This document shows positions 1 to 6,287 of a stretch of DNA of 10,804 nucleotides, piece after piece. The notes below the pieces were generated by a model. It ran no database searches, was not told the origin of the DNA, and saw only the letters and a list, made by a program, of their open reading frames with translations. Both the position numbers and the translations under genes were made by a program. The stretch's first letter is position 1, and the number at the start of each line of letters is the position of its first letter. The stretch comes from Oscillospiraceae bacterium (GTDB lineage Bacteria; Bacillota; Clostridia; Oscillospirales; Oscillospiraceae), in assembly GCA_031282225.1 (NCBI GenBank), contig JAITEC010000160.1:1-10804 (forward strand), read 5' to 3'.

Positions 1-24
1 GAATTTATTCTGCCAAATAAACAC

Positions 25-52
25 TTGACAAACGCATTTCACCAGCTATAAT
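25..52 (+). promoter_or_regulatory. Sigma-A promoter of the MATE efflux gene
   Basis: A perfect -35 hexamer TTGACA (25-30) and a perfect -10 hexamer TATAAT (47-52) are separated by 16 bp, so transcription should begin near 59. This leaves a leader of about 65 nt before the ATG at 126. Both hexamers match consensus exactly. Such a strong promoter in front of an efflux pump would be expected to need repression, which fits the inverted repeat covering its -10. Confidence 0.88.
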
Positions 53-84
53 CTATAACACATATAAGTATTATAGATTATAGC
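45..84. promoter_or_regulatory. Perfect 14-bp inverted repeat, likely repressor operator
   Basis: The left arm (45-58, GCTATAATCTATAA) is the exact reverse complement of the right arm (71-84), with a 12-nt AT-rich spacer between them. The left arm contains the whole -10 hexamer and runs to the expected start site, and the right arm lies at about +12 to +26. Because the left arm lies upstream of the start site, the repeat cannot form in the transcript as a hairpin, so a protein-binding DNA site is the likelier reading. The regulator is inferred and is not encoded in the window. Confidence 0.72.
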
Positions 85-125
85 GGGGGCGTACCATGCG
101 GGGGCAAAAAAGCGGAGGCATCGAT

Positions 126-1457
126 ATGACGCGCGGCAGCCTGTGGCGGGGAATCGCCGCGTTCTCGGCGCCTGTCATACTCGGCAATATCCTGCAGCAG
201 CTCTACGGCGCGGCGGACGCCGTGATTGTGGGAAATTTCGTGGGGGGAGGTGCGCTCGCGGCCGTGGGGATGAGCTTGCCCATGACGGTCGTGGCGCTGG
301 GTTTTCTCTCGGGGATGTCGAGCGGAGCGGGCGCGGTGGCGGCGCGCGCGTTCGGAGCGGGGGACTGCTACGCGATGCGAAAGGCGGTGCACACGGCCGC
401 CGCGCTCGCCGTTGCGCTTGGGGCGGTTGTCTCAGCCGGGGGGTGGTTCCTAACCGCGCCGCTCCTCAGGCTCATGCGGACCCCGGGCGACATCTTCGGC
501 GACGCTCTGGCCTATTTCCGCGTGTACTTCGCCGGCATGCTCGCCACGAGCGCGTACAATATGGGCGCGGCCATACTCGGCGCGTTCGGTGAGACGCGAA
601 AGCCCGTTGTGTTTCTCGCCGCGTCGTCGGCTGTAAATATTGTTCTCGACCTGCTGTTTGTGCTCGTGTTCCACATGGGGGTCGTGGGCGCCGCGCTTGC
701 CACGCTCATCGCGCAGGTCGTGTCCGCCGCGCTCATGTTCCGGGAGCTCGCGCGCGGGAACCTGCCGGTGAAGCTGCGCCTGCGCGAAATGCGGTTCGAC
801 GCCGAAAAGCTGCGGCAAATAGTGCGCATTGGGCTTCCGGTCGGCGTGGAGCGCCTTACCAACGGGGCGACTAATATAATGCTGCAGGCGTATATCAATG
901 GCCTGGGTTCCGTGTACGCTGCGGGGTGGGGGGTGACTAACCGCGTCGACGCGTTCGTCTATATGCTCACGGGCGCGTTCGCATCGAGCGTCGTAGCTTG
1001 CGTCGGGCAGAATGTCGGCGCGGGGCAGACGGCTCGCGCGCGGCGCGGCGTGCGCGTCACTCTGGCGCTGAGCTGCGCGGCGGCCATAGCGGTCAGCGCC
1101 GTGCTGTTGGCGCTGAACACACGCGTCCTGCGGATGTTCACGCCTGACGCGGAGGTGCTAGGGGCGGCGTTCGCCTTCATGCGCGTCCTCACCGCGACAT
1201 ATTGGCTCGACAGTATAGTCCTGATACTATCCGACGCGCTGGCCGGGACGGGGCGGGCCCTGCGCGCGACGGTCATCAACACGGTTACGCATGTCGGCAT
1301 ACGGCAGGCGTATCTCTTCGCTATATCGCGCGTGTGGTACACGCCGACGGCTGTCGCGCTGTGCTACCCGCTCGCGTGGGCTACGGCGATACCCGCGCTG
1401 TTCGTAGCCTACAGACGCATAGACTGGCGCAAGTTTGAAAAGCCTGCCCTTGAATAG
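126..1457 (+). CDS. MATE family multidrug/cation efflux transporter
   Basis: Integral membrane antiporter of the MATE (NorM/DinF-like) family, which exports cationic drugs or metabolites in exchange for Na+ or H+; the substrate cannot be read from the sequence. At 443 aa it has the usual family length. It begins with the typical firmicute MATE opening (MTRGSLWRG, then PVILGNILQQLYGAADAVIVGNF split over the first helix) and shows about twelve hydrophobic segments in two MatE halves, roughly residues 15-175 and 235-400. The start at 126 is chosen because GGAGG (114-118) lies 7 nt upstream and the protein then begins where the family does; an in-frame ATG at 96 would add ten residues of poor match. 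It is a single-gene unit with its own promoter, operator-like repeat and terminator. A polysaccharide or peptidoglycan-precursor flippase of the same superfamily is less likely from length and N-terminus. Confidence 0.93.
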   Translation: MTRGSLWRGIAAFSAPVILGNILQQLYGAADAVIVGNFVGGGALAAVGMSLPMTVVALGFLSGMSSGAGAVAARAFGAGDCYAMRKAVHTAAALAVALGAVVSAGGWFLTAPLLRLMRTPGDIFGDALAYFRVYFAGMLATSAYNMGAAILGAFGETRKPVVFLAASSAVNIVLDLLFVLVFHMGVVGAALATLIAQVVSAALMFRELARGNLPVKLRLREMRFDAEKLRQIVRIGLPVGVERLTNGATNIMLQAYINGLGSVYAAGWGVTNRVDAFVYMLTGAFASSVVACVGQNVGAGQTARARRGVRVTLALSCAAAIAVSAVLLALNTRVLRMFTPDAEVLGAAFAFMRVLTATYWLDSIVLILSDALAGTGRALRATVINTVTHVGIRQAYLFAISRVWYTPTAVALCYPLAWATAIPALFVAYRRIDWRKFEKPALE

Positions 1458-1512
1458 ATATTACAATGCGTAATACCCCGCGCTACGCCGCTTGTCGAAT
1501 ATTTATCGCCGT

Positions 1513-1541
1513 ACCGCCGTGCCAGACACGGCGGTTTTATT
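1513..1541 (+). terminator. Intrinsic terminator after the MATE gene
   Basis: A perfect 9-bp GC-rich stem (1513-1521, ACCGCCGTG, with 1527-1535) closes a 5-nt loop and is followed by a T-rich run (TTTTATT). It lies about 55 nt past the MATE stop codon and separates that unit from the next promoter. Confidence 0.88.
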
Positions 1542-1676
1542 ATAGTTTGCCTGTCTCGCAGCGATGGACAGGCGCTGCGGCGCGCGGGCATGCCGACAAA
1601 ATATCTGTATATTTTTCATCTGTATTGCATATTTTCGCGCCGCGACAGCACATATTTTTTATCATATATTGCCAAA

Positions 1677-1715
1677 GATTACAATATTGATAAATATCTG
1701 TTGACTATTGTAATC
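1677..1715. promoter_or_regulatory. 10-bp inverted repeat flanking the -35 of the hydrolase promoter
   Basis: GATTACAATA (1677-1686) is exactly mirrored by TATTGTAATC (1706-1715), with 19 nt between the arms. The second arm abuts the -35 hexamer (1701-1706) and runs into the promoter spacer. Arm centres are 29 bp apart, roughly three helical turns, so a dimer or pair of dimers could bind one face. I see no match to the paired TGTWAH direct repeat expected of WalR. The binding factor is unknown. Confidence 0.5.
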
Positions 1716-1729
1716 ATTGGGTCTATAAT
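1701..1729 (+). promoter_or_regulatory. Sigma-A promoter of the SleB-like hydrolase gene
   Basis: TTGACT (1701-1706) and a perfect TATAAT (1724-1729) are separated by 17 bp, placing the start near 1736 and giving a leader of about 63 nt. A 7-bp inverted repeat, GTGGCAA (1730-1736) with TTGCCAC (1762-1768), lies directly downstream, mostly at or after the start site. This promoter argues for vegetative sigma-A expression rather than a sporulation sigma factor. Confidence 0.85.
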
Positions 1730-1798
1730 GTGGCAAATGGTAACAAAACTGTAATAAGTTGTTGCCACATCTACGGTGCAGGAAAGGAACAGCAACAA

Positions 1799-2647
1799 AT
1801 GATCAAACTGAAAAAACGCATATTCGCAGCGGCGCTGGCGGCAGCGGCGCTGGCGGGCGGCACTTTTACGCCCGCTGGGGACGGCGCGTCGGCCGCCGGG
1901 TCGCCCAGGGTCGCCGTGTTCGTCAACGGCGCGCGGGTCGAGGCGCGCGCCGACGCGGTCATAATAGGAGCCATGACGTATGTGCCGTTTCGGGATTACA
2001 GCGCGGCGCTCGGCGCTGCGGGCGCGGCCGCCGGCGCGAACGGAGCGCTGCGGGCCTCGGCTCCGGGTCTCACGGTAGAGGCGCGTGCCGGGGACAGCTA
2101 TATCGTGGCGAACGGGAGGTATCTCTACGCGCCGTCTGGGTGCATAGGCGCGGCGGGGGACGTGCTCGTGCCGCTGCGGGCGCTCGGCAGGGCGTTCGGC
2201 GCCGCCATAACGTGGAACGAGGTGCGCAGGGAGGTATACGTGCGCACGTTCGGCAATGCCGCCATCGCCACCGGCGACAGCTTTTACAATAAGGAAGACG
2301 TCCTGTGGCTGTCGCGGATCATCAGCGCGGAGGCGCGCGGGGAGCCCATGCAGGGCAAGATAGCCGTGGGCAACGTTGTCATGAACAGGAAAGAGTCGCC
2401 GTATTATCCCAACACGGTCTACGGCGTAATATTCGACAGGCGCAGCGGCGTGCAATTCACTCCGGCGTACTCCGGCGCCATAAACTGCAACCCTTCGCCC
2501 GACTGCGTGATAGCCGCTAAAATAGCGCTGGACGGCGGCAATACGGCGGGGAACAGCCTGTTCTTCGCGAGCGCGTATTCGAGATGCTGGGCGGCGTCGC
2601 ACCGACCGTTCAACGGGAAAATAGGCAACCACAACTTTTACGCTTAA
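1799..2647 (+). CDS. Secreted cell-wall hydrolase: CuAO-N-like domain plus SleB domain
   Basis: Predicted exported peptidoglycan-cleaving enzyme of 282 aa. Residues 1-32 are a signal peptide (basic MIKLKKR, Ala-rich core, likely cleavage after A30-S-A32). Residues about 38-152 resemble the copper-amine-oxidase N-terminal-like domain (PF07833), a common wall- or matrix-associated module in Clostridia: VFVNGARV, then TYVPFRDY, later VLVPLRAL. Residues about 165-282 are a SleB-type hydrolase domain (PF07486) with IISAEARGEP, where E178 aligns with the catalytic Glu of the family, then VAVGNVVMNR and the terminal IGNHNFYA motif. SleB relatives are lytic transglycosylases acting on spore cortex or vegetative wall. 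The start at 1799 follows AAAGGA at 1783-1788; an ATG at 1730 in the same frame directly follows the -10 hexamer and is upstream of the start site. It is a monocistronic unit. Whether it is a germination enzyme or a vegetative one is undecided, though the promoter favours the latter. Confidence 0.88.
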   Translation: MIKLKKRIFAAALAAAALAGGTFTPAGDGASAAGSPRVAVFVNGARVEARADAVIIGAMTYVPFRDYSAALGAAGAAAGANGALRASAPGLTVEARAGDSYIVANGRYLYAPSGCIGAAGDVLVPLRALGRAFGAAITWNEVRREVYVRTFGNAAIATGDSFYNKEDVLWLSRIISAEARGEPMQGKIAVGNVVMNRKESPYYPNTVYGVIFDRRSGVQFTPAYSGAINCNPSPDCVIAAKIALDGGNTAGNSLFFASAYSRCWAASHRPFNGKIGNHNFYA

Positions 2648-2659
2648 CTCCCGCGCGCT

Positions 2660-2690
2660 CCCCGCGCGGCTTGACACGCGGGGTTTTTAT
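2660..2690 (+). terminator. Intrinsic terminator after the hydrolase gene
   Basis: CCCCGCG (2660-2666) pairs with CGCGGGG (2677-2683) around a 10-nt loop, followed at once by five T residues (2684-2688). It lies 12 nt past the stop codon. Confidence 0.85.
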
Positions 2691-2763
2691 TGTTAAAATC
2701 CCTGTATGGTATACACGATAAAAAACAGCTCTATATCATGCGTAGGCGGCGGGGCGCGCCGGC

Positions 2764-4857
2764 ATGCTTGAGATATTGTCGCCAGCCGGGTCTTTCGAGG
2801 GTGTCATTGCCTCGGTTCAGGGCGGGGCGGACGCGGTATACGCCGGGTTTGGCAGCTATAACGCCCGCATAGGCGCCAAAAACCTCACGCGCGACGAGTT
2901 TGGGCGGGCGGCGGAGTACTGCCGCGTGCGCGGCGCCAAGATATACGCGGCGCTCAACACGCTGGTCTCCGACAGGGAGCTGCCCGAGGCCGTGGATTGT
3001 GCCAAAGCGGCGTGGACGCTCGGCGCGGACGCCGTCATAGTGCAGGACATAGGGCTCATGCGTGCCATACGCCAGGCCGTGCCGTCCATGCCCGTGCACG
3101 CGAGCACGCAGATGAGCATACACGACCTCGACGGCGCCAAAACCGCGGCGGCCATGGGGGCTAGCCGCGTGGTGCTGGCGCGGGAACTATCGCGCGGCGA
3201 GATAAGGCATATATGCAAGCGCTCGCCAGTGGAGACAGAGGTTTTCGTACACGGCTCGCTGTGCATGTGCTATTCCGGGCAGTGCTATATGAGCGCCGTT
3301 ATCGGCAGGCGCAGCGGCAACAGGGGTCTGTGCGCCCAGCCGTGCAGGCTCAACTACGGGACCGAAGGGCGCGCCGGCGAGTACTTGCTGAGCTTGAAAG
3401 ACAATTGTCTCGTAGCCTACCTCCGGGAACTGGAATCGTGCGGTGTGACATGCGTCAAGATAGAGGGCAGGATGAAGCGCCCCGAGTACGCCGCCATAGT
3501 CACGGGCATATACACGCGCGCCGTAAAGCTCAGGCGCGACCCGTCCGCAGGCGAGATGCGCGCGCTTGTGAGCGCGTTTTCCAGGCAGGGCTTTACCGAC
3601 GGATACTATACAGGGGAGCTGGGGCCTGCCATGTTCGGCGTGCGCGAGGAGGACGGCGGCAGGGGGGACGAATCCGTTCTCTCGGCCGCAAAGAAGGGGT
3701 ATATGAACGGCGAGATACAGCGCGTGCCGGTGCGTTTCGTCGGGGGAGTCCGCGCCGGGGAGCCCGCGAAAATAGCGGCGGCGGATGAGGCGGGCAACAC
3801 CGCCGTAGCGCTCGGGGAGATCCCGGAGTCCGCCTTCCACAGGGAACTCACGGCGGCGATGCTGCAGACGCAGCTGCACAAGACGGGCGGGACGCCGTTT
3901 CGCTGCGTCGGCGTCAAGTGCACGGTGGAGCCCGGGCTGTCTATGCCTGTCGCGTCGATAAACGAGATGCGGCGCGGGTTGCTGTCGGAACTCATGGAGA
4001 AACGAAAATATTTAGAGCCGCGCGAGCCGGGCGAATTTACGGCAGGTTTCCGTCTCCTCAACAGGGAGGATTCGCCCGCCGTCGCGGTTCAGGTGACGAG
4101 AATTGCCCAGCTGTCGGAGGCGATGGCCGCCTTGAAGCCGCAGATGCTGTACGTGCCCGCCGAGGAGCTCGGCGATTGCGGAGAGGCCTTGGAGCCGTTT
4201 TGGAAAAACGGGGAGACAGTTATAGCGGCCGTGCTTCCGCGCGTCGTACACGACGGAGAGAAGCGCGCGCTGGCAGGTATGCTCGCGATCGCGCGCGGGC
4301 TCGGTATAACGGACGTGCTGACGGGGAACCTCGGGCAAATCGTGGCGGCGGGCAGTGCGGGCTTCACGGTGCGGGGAGACTTCGGGCTGAACATTTTCAA
4401 CTCGCAGTCCCTGCGCGTCGTAAAGGACTTGGGGCTGAGGTCGGCGACGCTCTCATTCGAGCTGCGGCTGGAACAGATCCGCGACATATCCAAGGGCATA
4501 GACACGGAGATTATAACATACGGGCGCCTGCCGCTCATGTTCACGGAGAACTGTGTCATTAAAAACAGCATGGGCGTCTGCGCGTGCGATAATTTCTCGG
4601 GGATAAAGGACAGGCTGGGCGTGTCGTTCCCCGTGATTCGCTCTTTTGGCTGCCGGAACACCATACTCAACTCCAAAAAGCTGTTCATGGCGGACAAGCG
4701 CCAAGATACGTCGTCTATCGGGCTGTGGGCCGAGCGGCTGCTCTTTACGACGGAAAACGCAAATGAGTGCCTGGCCGTGCTGCGGCGCTACCTCGGGCTC
4801 GGGGACTACGCCCCCGGCGGGTTCACAAGGGGCCTGTACTACAAAGGCGTGGAGTGA
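2764..4857 (+). CDS. U32 family protein with DUF3656 (RlhA-like, probable RNA hydroxylation)
   Basis: At 697 aa it has the size of the long U32 proteins such as E. coli RlhA (YdcP), which hydroxylates 23S rRNA C2501; shorter relatives (TrhP) act on tRNA U34. The family is still often labelled peptidase or collagenase. Residues 1-260 form the U32 domain, opening with LSPAGSFEGVIASVQGGADA and matching the full U32 signature at residues 159-177 (E159, F161, G164, C167, G172, C174, S177). C190, C194 and C215 follow; C167, C174 and C190 plus one more Cys are candidates for the Fe-S ligands known in this family. The KIEGRMKRPEY motif is at 232-242. A DUF3656-type segment with TGGTPF and SINEMRR lies near residues 355-410. 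A C-terminal U32-like part has C597, C606, C608 and C630. The ribosome binding site before 2764 is only G-rich. Which RNA it modifies is not decidable here. Confidence 0.85.
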   Translation: MLEILSPAGSFEGVIASVQGGADAVYAGFGSYNARIGAKNLTRDEFGRAAEYCRVRGAKIYAALNTLVSDRELPEAVDCAKAAWTLGADAVIVQDIGLMRAIRQAVPSMPVHASTQMSIHDLDGAKTAAAMGASRVVLARELSRGEIRHICKRSPVETEVFVHGSLCMCYSGQCYMSAVIGRRSGNRGLCAQPCRLNYGTEGRAGEYLLSLKDNCLVAYLRELESCGVTCVKIEGRMKRPEYAAIVTGIYTRAVKLRRDPSAGEMRALVSAFSRQGFTDGYYTGELGPAMFGVREEDGGRGDESVLSAAKKGYMNGEIQRVPVRFVGGVRAGEPAKIAAADEAGNTAVALGEIPESAFHRELTAAMLQTQLHKTGGTPFRCVGVKCTVEPGLSMPVASINEMRRGLLSELMEKRKYLEPREPGEFTAGFRLLNREDSPAVAVQVTRIAQLSEAMAALKPQMLYVPAEELGDCGEALEPFWKNGETVIAAVLPRVVHDGEKRALAGMLAIARGLGITDVLTGNLGQIVAAGSAGFTVRGDFGLNIFNSQSLRVVKDLGLRSATLSFELRLEQIRDISKGIDTEIITYGRLPLMFTENCVIKNSMGVCACDNFSGIKDRLGVSFPVIRSFGCRNTILNSKKLFMADKRQDTSSIGLWAERLLFTTENANECLAVLRRYLGLGDYAPGGFTRGLYYKGVE

Positions 4858-4858
4858 T

Positions 4859-4875
4859 CAATTCACAATTCACAA
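4859..4875. repeat. Short period-7 tandem repeat between U32 gene and mreC
   Basis: The unit CAATTCA is repeated twice and followed by a partial third copy (CAA), 17 bp in all, directly after the U32 stop codon. It is AT-rich amid GC-rich sequence. It is too short to call a mobile element and could be replication slippage or a remnant of a dispersed repeat. Confidence 0.5.
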
Positions 4876-4894
4876 AACGGTGGGGGGCGGGTTC

Positions 4895-5749
4895 GTGAGG
4901 GTCTTGCTCAGCAAGAGGAATATTGTCATTATAGCGGTGGCGCTGATACTGGTTATATTTACCACGGTGTCCGTCAACACGCGCGGGACATCCGGCGCCA
5001 TGACCGGCCTTGCAAATCTCGTAACGGTTCCACTCAAGCGCGCCGCGTCCTCTATAGCCCGCTCGTTCGAGAGCCTGTACGGGTATATATACGAATACGA
5101 GAGCCTGGTGGCGGAAAACGAGTCGCTCAAGGCGCAGATAGCCGACTTGCAGCGCAGTTACCGGGAATACACCGTGGTCTCGGTCGAGAACGAGAGACTG
5201 AACAAGCTCTTGGGCTTCGCCGCGCGCCACGCAGACCACGTGTACGACCGCGCCGTGATTATTACATGGGGCTCTTCCAGCTGGGGTTCGAGTTTCACGC
5301 TCAGCCGGGGCTCGGCAAACTCCGATATCGCGGCGGGCGACAGCGTAATAACGGAGACGGGCGTGCTGATAGGCCGCGTGACCGAGGTGGACACCGTGAC
5401 CAGCACGGCCATATCCGTGATAGACACGACGTTTTTCGCGGGGGCGCTCGCTGGAGAGTCCGGCGAGCAGTCCGTGGCGTCTGGGGATTTTGCGCTCATG
5501 CGCGAGGGCAAGCTCAAGCTGGAGTTTCTGCCTGACGGAGACGATGTGCTTTCGGGAGATGCCGTCGTCACGTCCGGCAAGGGCGGAGTGTTCCCGGAGG
5601 GGCTTGTCATAGGCGAGGTGAGCGACATACGAATAAACGACACGGGCGTTGGGTACTACGGCATCATTGAGCCCGCGGCTGACCTCAACAACGTGACGGA
5701 CGTATTCGTCATAACGGATTTTGAGATAACTATTTCAAGCACGGGGTGA
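4895..5749 (+). CDS. mreC: Rod shape-determining protein MreC
   Basis: Bitopic membrane protein of the elongasome that links MreB and MreD to the wall-synthesis enzymes outside the membrane, including PBP2. The 284-aa product has a short basic N-terminus, one transmembrane helix (about residues 9-27), a coiled coil rich in Glu, Leu and Asn (about 60-108, with YESLVAENESLKAQIADLQ), and the beta-rich MreC periplasmic-type domain to the end. The frame is open back to 4646, but that stretch lies within the U32 gene and looks nothing like MreC; GTG at 4895, preceded by GGGGGGC (4882-4888) at about 6 nt, gives the normal N-terminus. GTG at 4880 is a weaker alternative. It starts 37 nt after the U32 stop with no promoter or terminator in between. 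mreB, usually just upstream, is absent here. Isoleucine codons are 15 ATA, 6 ATT and 2 ATC. Confidence 0.9.
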   Translation: MRVLLSKRNIVIIAVALILVIFTTVSVNTRGTSGAMTGLANLVTVPLKRAASSIARSFESLYGYIYEYESLVAENESLKAQIADLQRSYREYTVVSVENERLNKLLGFAARHADHVYDRAVIITWGSSSWGSSFTLSRGSANSDIAAGDSVITETGVLIGRVTEVDTVTSTAISVIDTTFFAGALAGESGEQSVASGDFALMREGKLKLEFLPDGDDVLSGDAVVTSGKGGVFPEGLVIGEVSDIRINDTGVGYYGIIEPAADLNNVTDVFVITDFEITISSTG

Positions 5750-5753
5750 CGGC

Positions 5754-6272
5754 ATGAAAAAGCGTTTTATACTGATAGGGCTGCTGCTGCACGCGATTGT
5801 GCTGGTAGCGCTTTACTCCGTGCAGACATTCGTGTTCCCGTACCTGTCGGTGACGGGCGTGCGCCCGGCGCTCCTGCCCCTCGGCGTGGCGGGCGTGGCC
5901 GTTTTCGAGGGCAGCTCGCGCGGGGGGCTGTTCGGGTTGTTTGCCGGCATACTGTGCGATATCTCGTTCAACCAGCCAATATCGTCGCTCACGCTCTTGC
6001 TCACGCTTTTTGGCATAACGGCGGGATTCCTGTCCGATATCGTGATAGCGCGGGGGTTCCCGTCGTATATCGTGTGCTGCGCCATTGTGCTCGCGCTGAC
6101 TGAGTTCACCCAGATGTTCGCGCTGCTCTTCTTTGAGAAGCTGCCCATCCCGCTGCTCATGAAGACGGCGGCGCAGCGGATGCTGTATTCAATGGTGTTC
6201 TCGCTGCCGGTATACTTTGCCGTGAAATCGCTCGGGCGCAGGGATTTGAGCGAAAACAGGCGCACATTTTAA
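5754..6272 (+). CDS. mreD: Rod shape-determining protein MreD
   Basis: Small polytopic membrane partner of MreC in the elongasome, 172 aa, the usual size. Nearly the whole chain is hydrophobic, with about five transmembrane segments. The start region MKKRFILIGLLLHAIVLVAL, the FPYLSVTGVRPALLPL segment and the later FAGILCDISF segment are typical of firmicute MreD. It begins 4 nt after the mreC stop, and the GGGGTGA overlapping that stop codon (5743-5749) probably serves as its ribosome binding site, so translation is likely coupled to mreC. The sequence of this family is weakly conserved, so the call rests on topology, length and position between mreC and mrdA. Confidence 0.88.
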   Translation: MKKRFILIGLLLHAIVLVALYSVQTFVFPYLSVTGVRPALLPLGVAGVAVFEGSSRGGLFGLFAGILCDISFNQPISSLTLLLTLFGITAGFLSDIVIARGFPSYIVCCAIVLALTEFTQMFALLFFEKLPIPLLMKTAAQRMLYSMVFSLPVYFAVKSLGRRDLSENRRTF

Positions 6273-6287
6273 CAGGGAGTAACGGAT

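Larger units (their letters stand above)
1458..1798. other. Intergenic regulatory region between MATE and SleB-like genes
   Basis: This 341-nt gap holds no credible gene. From left to right it carries the MATE terminator (1513-1541), a 7-bp inverted repeat without a T-tract (1549-1555 with 1567-1573), and a strongly AT-rich block from about 1597 to 1760. In that block ATCTGTAT occurs at 1603-1610 and 1618-1625, and AAATATCTGT at 1599-1608 and 1692-1701. It ends with the promoter and inverted repeats of the hydrolase gene. The AT content contrasts sharply with the flanking genes. Confidence 0.8.

Noticed and set aside
96..125. Upstream ATG of the MATE frame
   Set aside because: It only has a G-run before it, while ATG at 126 has GGAGG at 7 nt and gives the usual family N-terminus.
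1549..1573. Hairpin GCCTGTC...GACAGGC as a second terminator
   Set aside because: The 11-nt loop and lack of a T-tract after the stem make it a poor terminator; the one at 1513-1541 suffices.
1603..1701. Short direct repeats (ATCTGTAT, AAATATCTGT) as iterons or a CRISPR-like array
   Set aside because: Only two copies of each, 8-10 bp long, irregularly spaced in AT-rich DNA; consistent with chance.
1730..1798. N-terminal extension of the SleB-like protein from ATG 1730
   Set aside because: The ATG directly follows the -10 hexamer and lies upstream of the expected transcript start; the signal peptide begins properly at 1799.
1679..2677. Long minus-strand open frame (332 codons) opposite the SleB-like gene
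   Set aside because: Low-complexity, Arg-rich translation with no recognisable domain; it is the antisense shadow of a well-supported gene and would start inside that gene's terminator.
3187..3879. Minus-strand open frame of 230 codons inside the U32 gene
   Set aside because: Antisense shadow with His- and Arg-rich low-complexity translation, no ribosome binding site and no domain.
4646..4894. 83-codon N-terminal extension of MreC
   Set aside because: It is out-of-frame reading of the U32 gene, unlike any MreC N-terminus, and would place the anchor helix internally.
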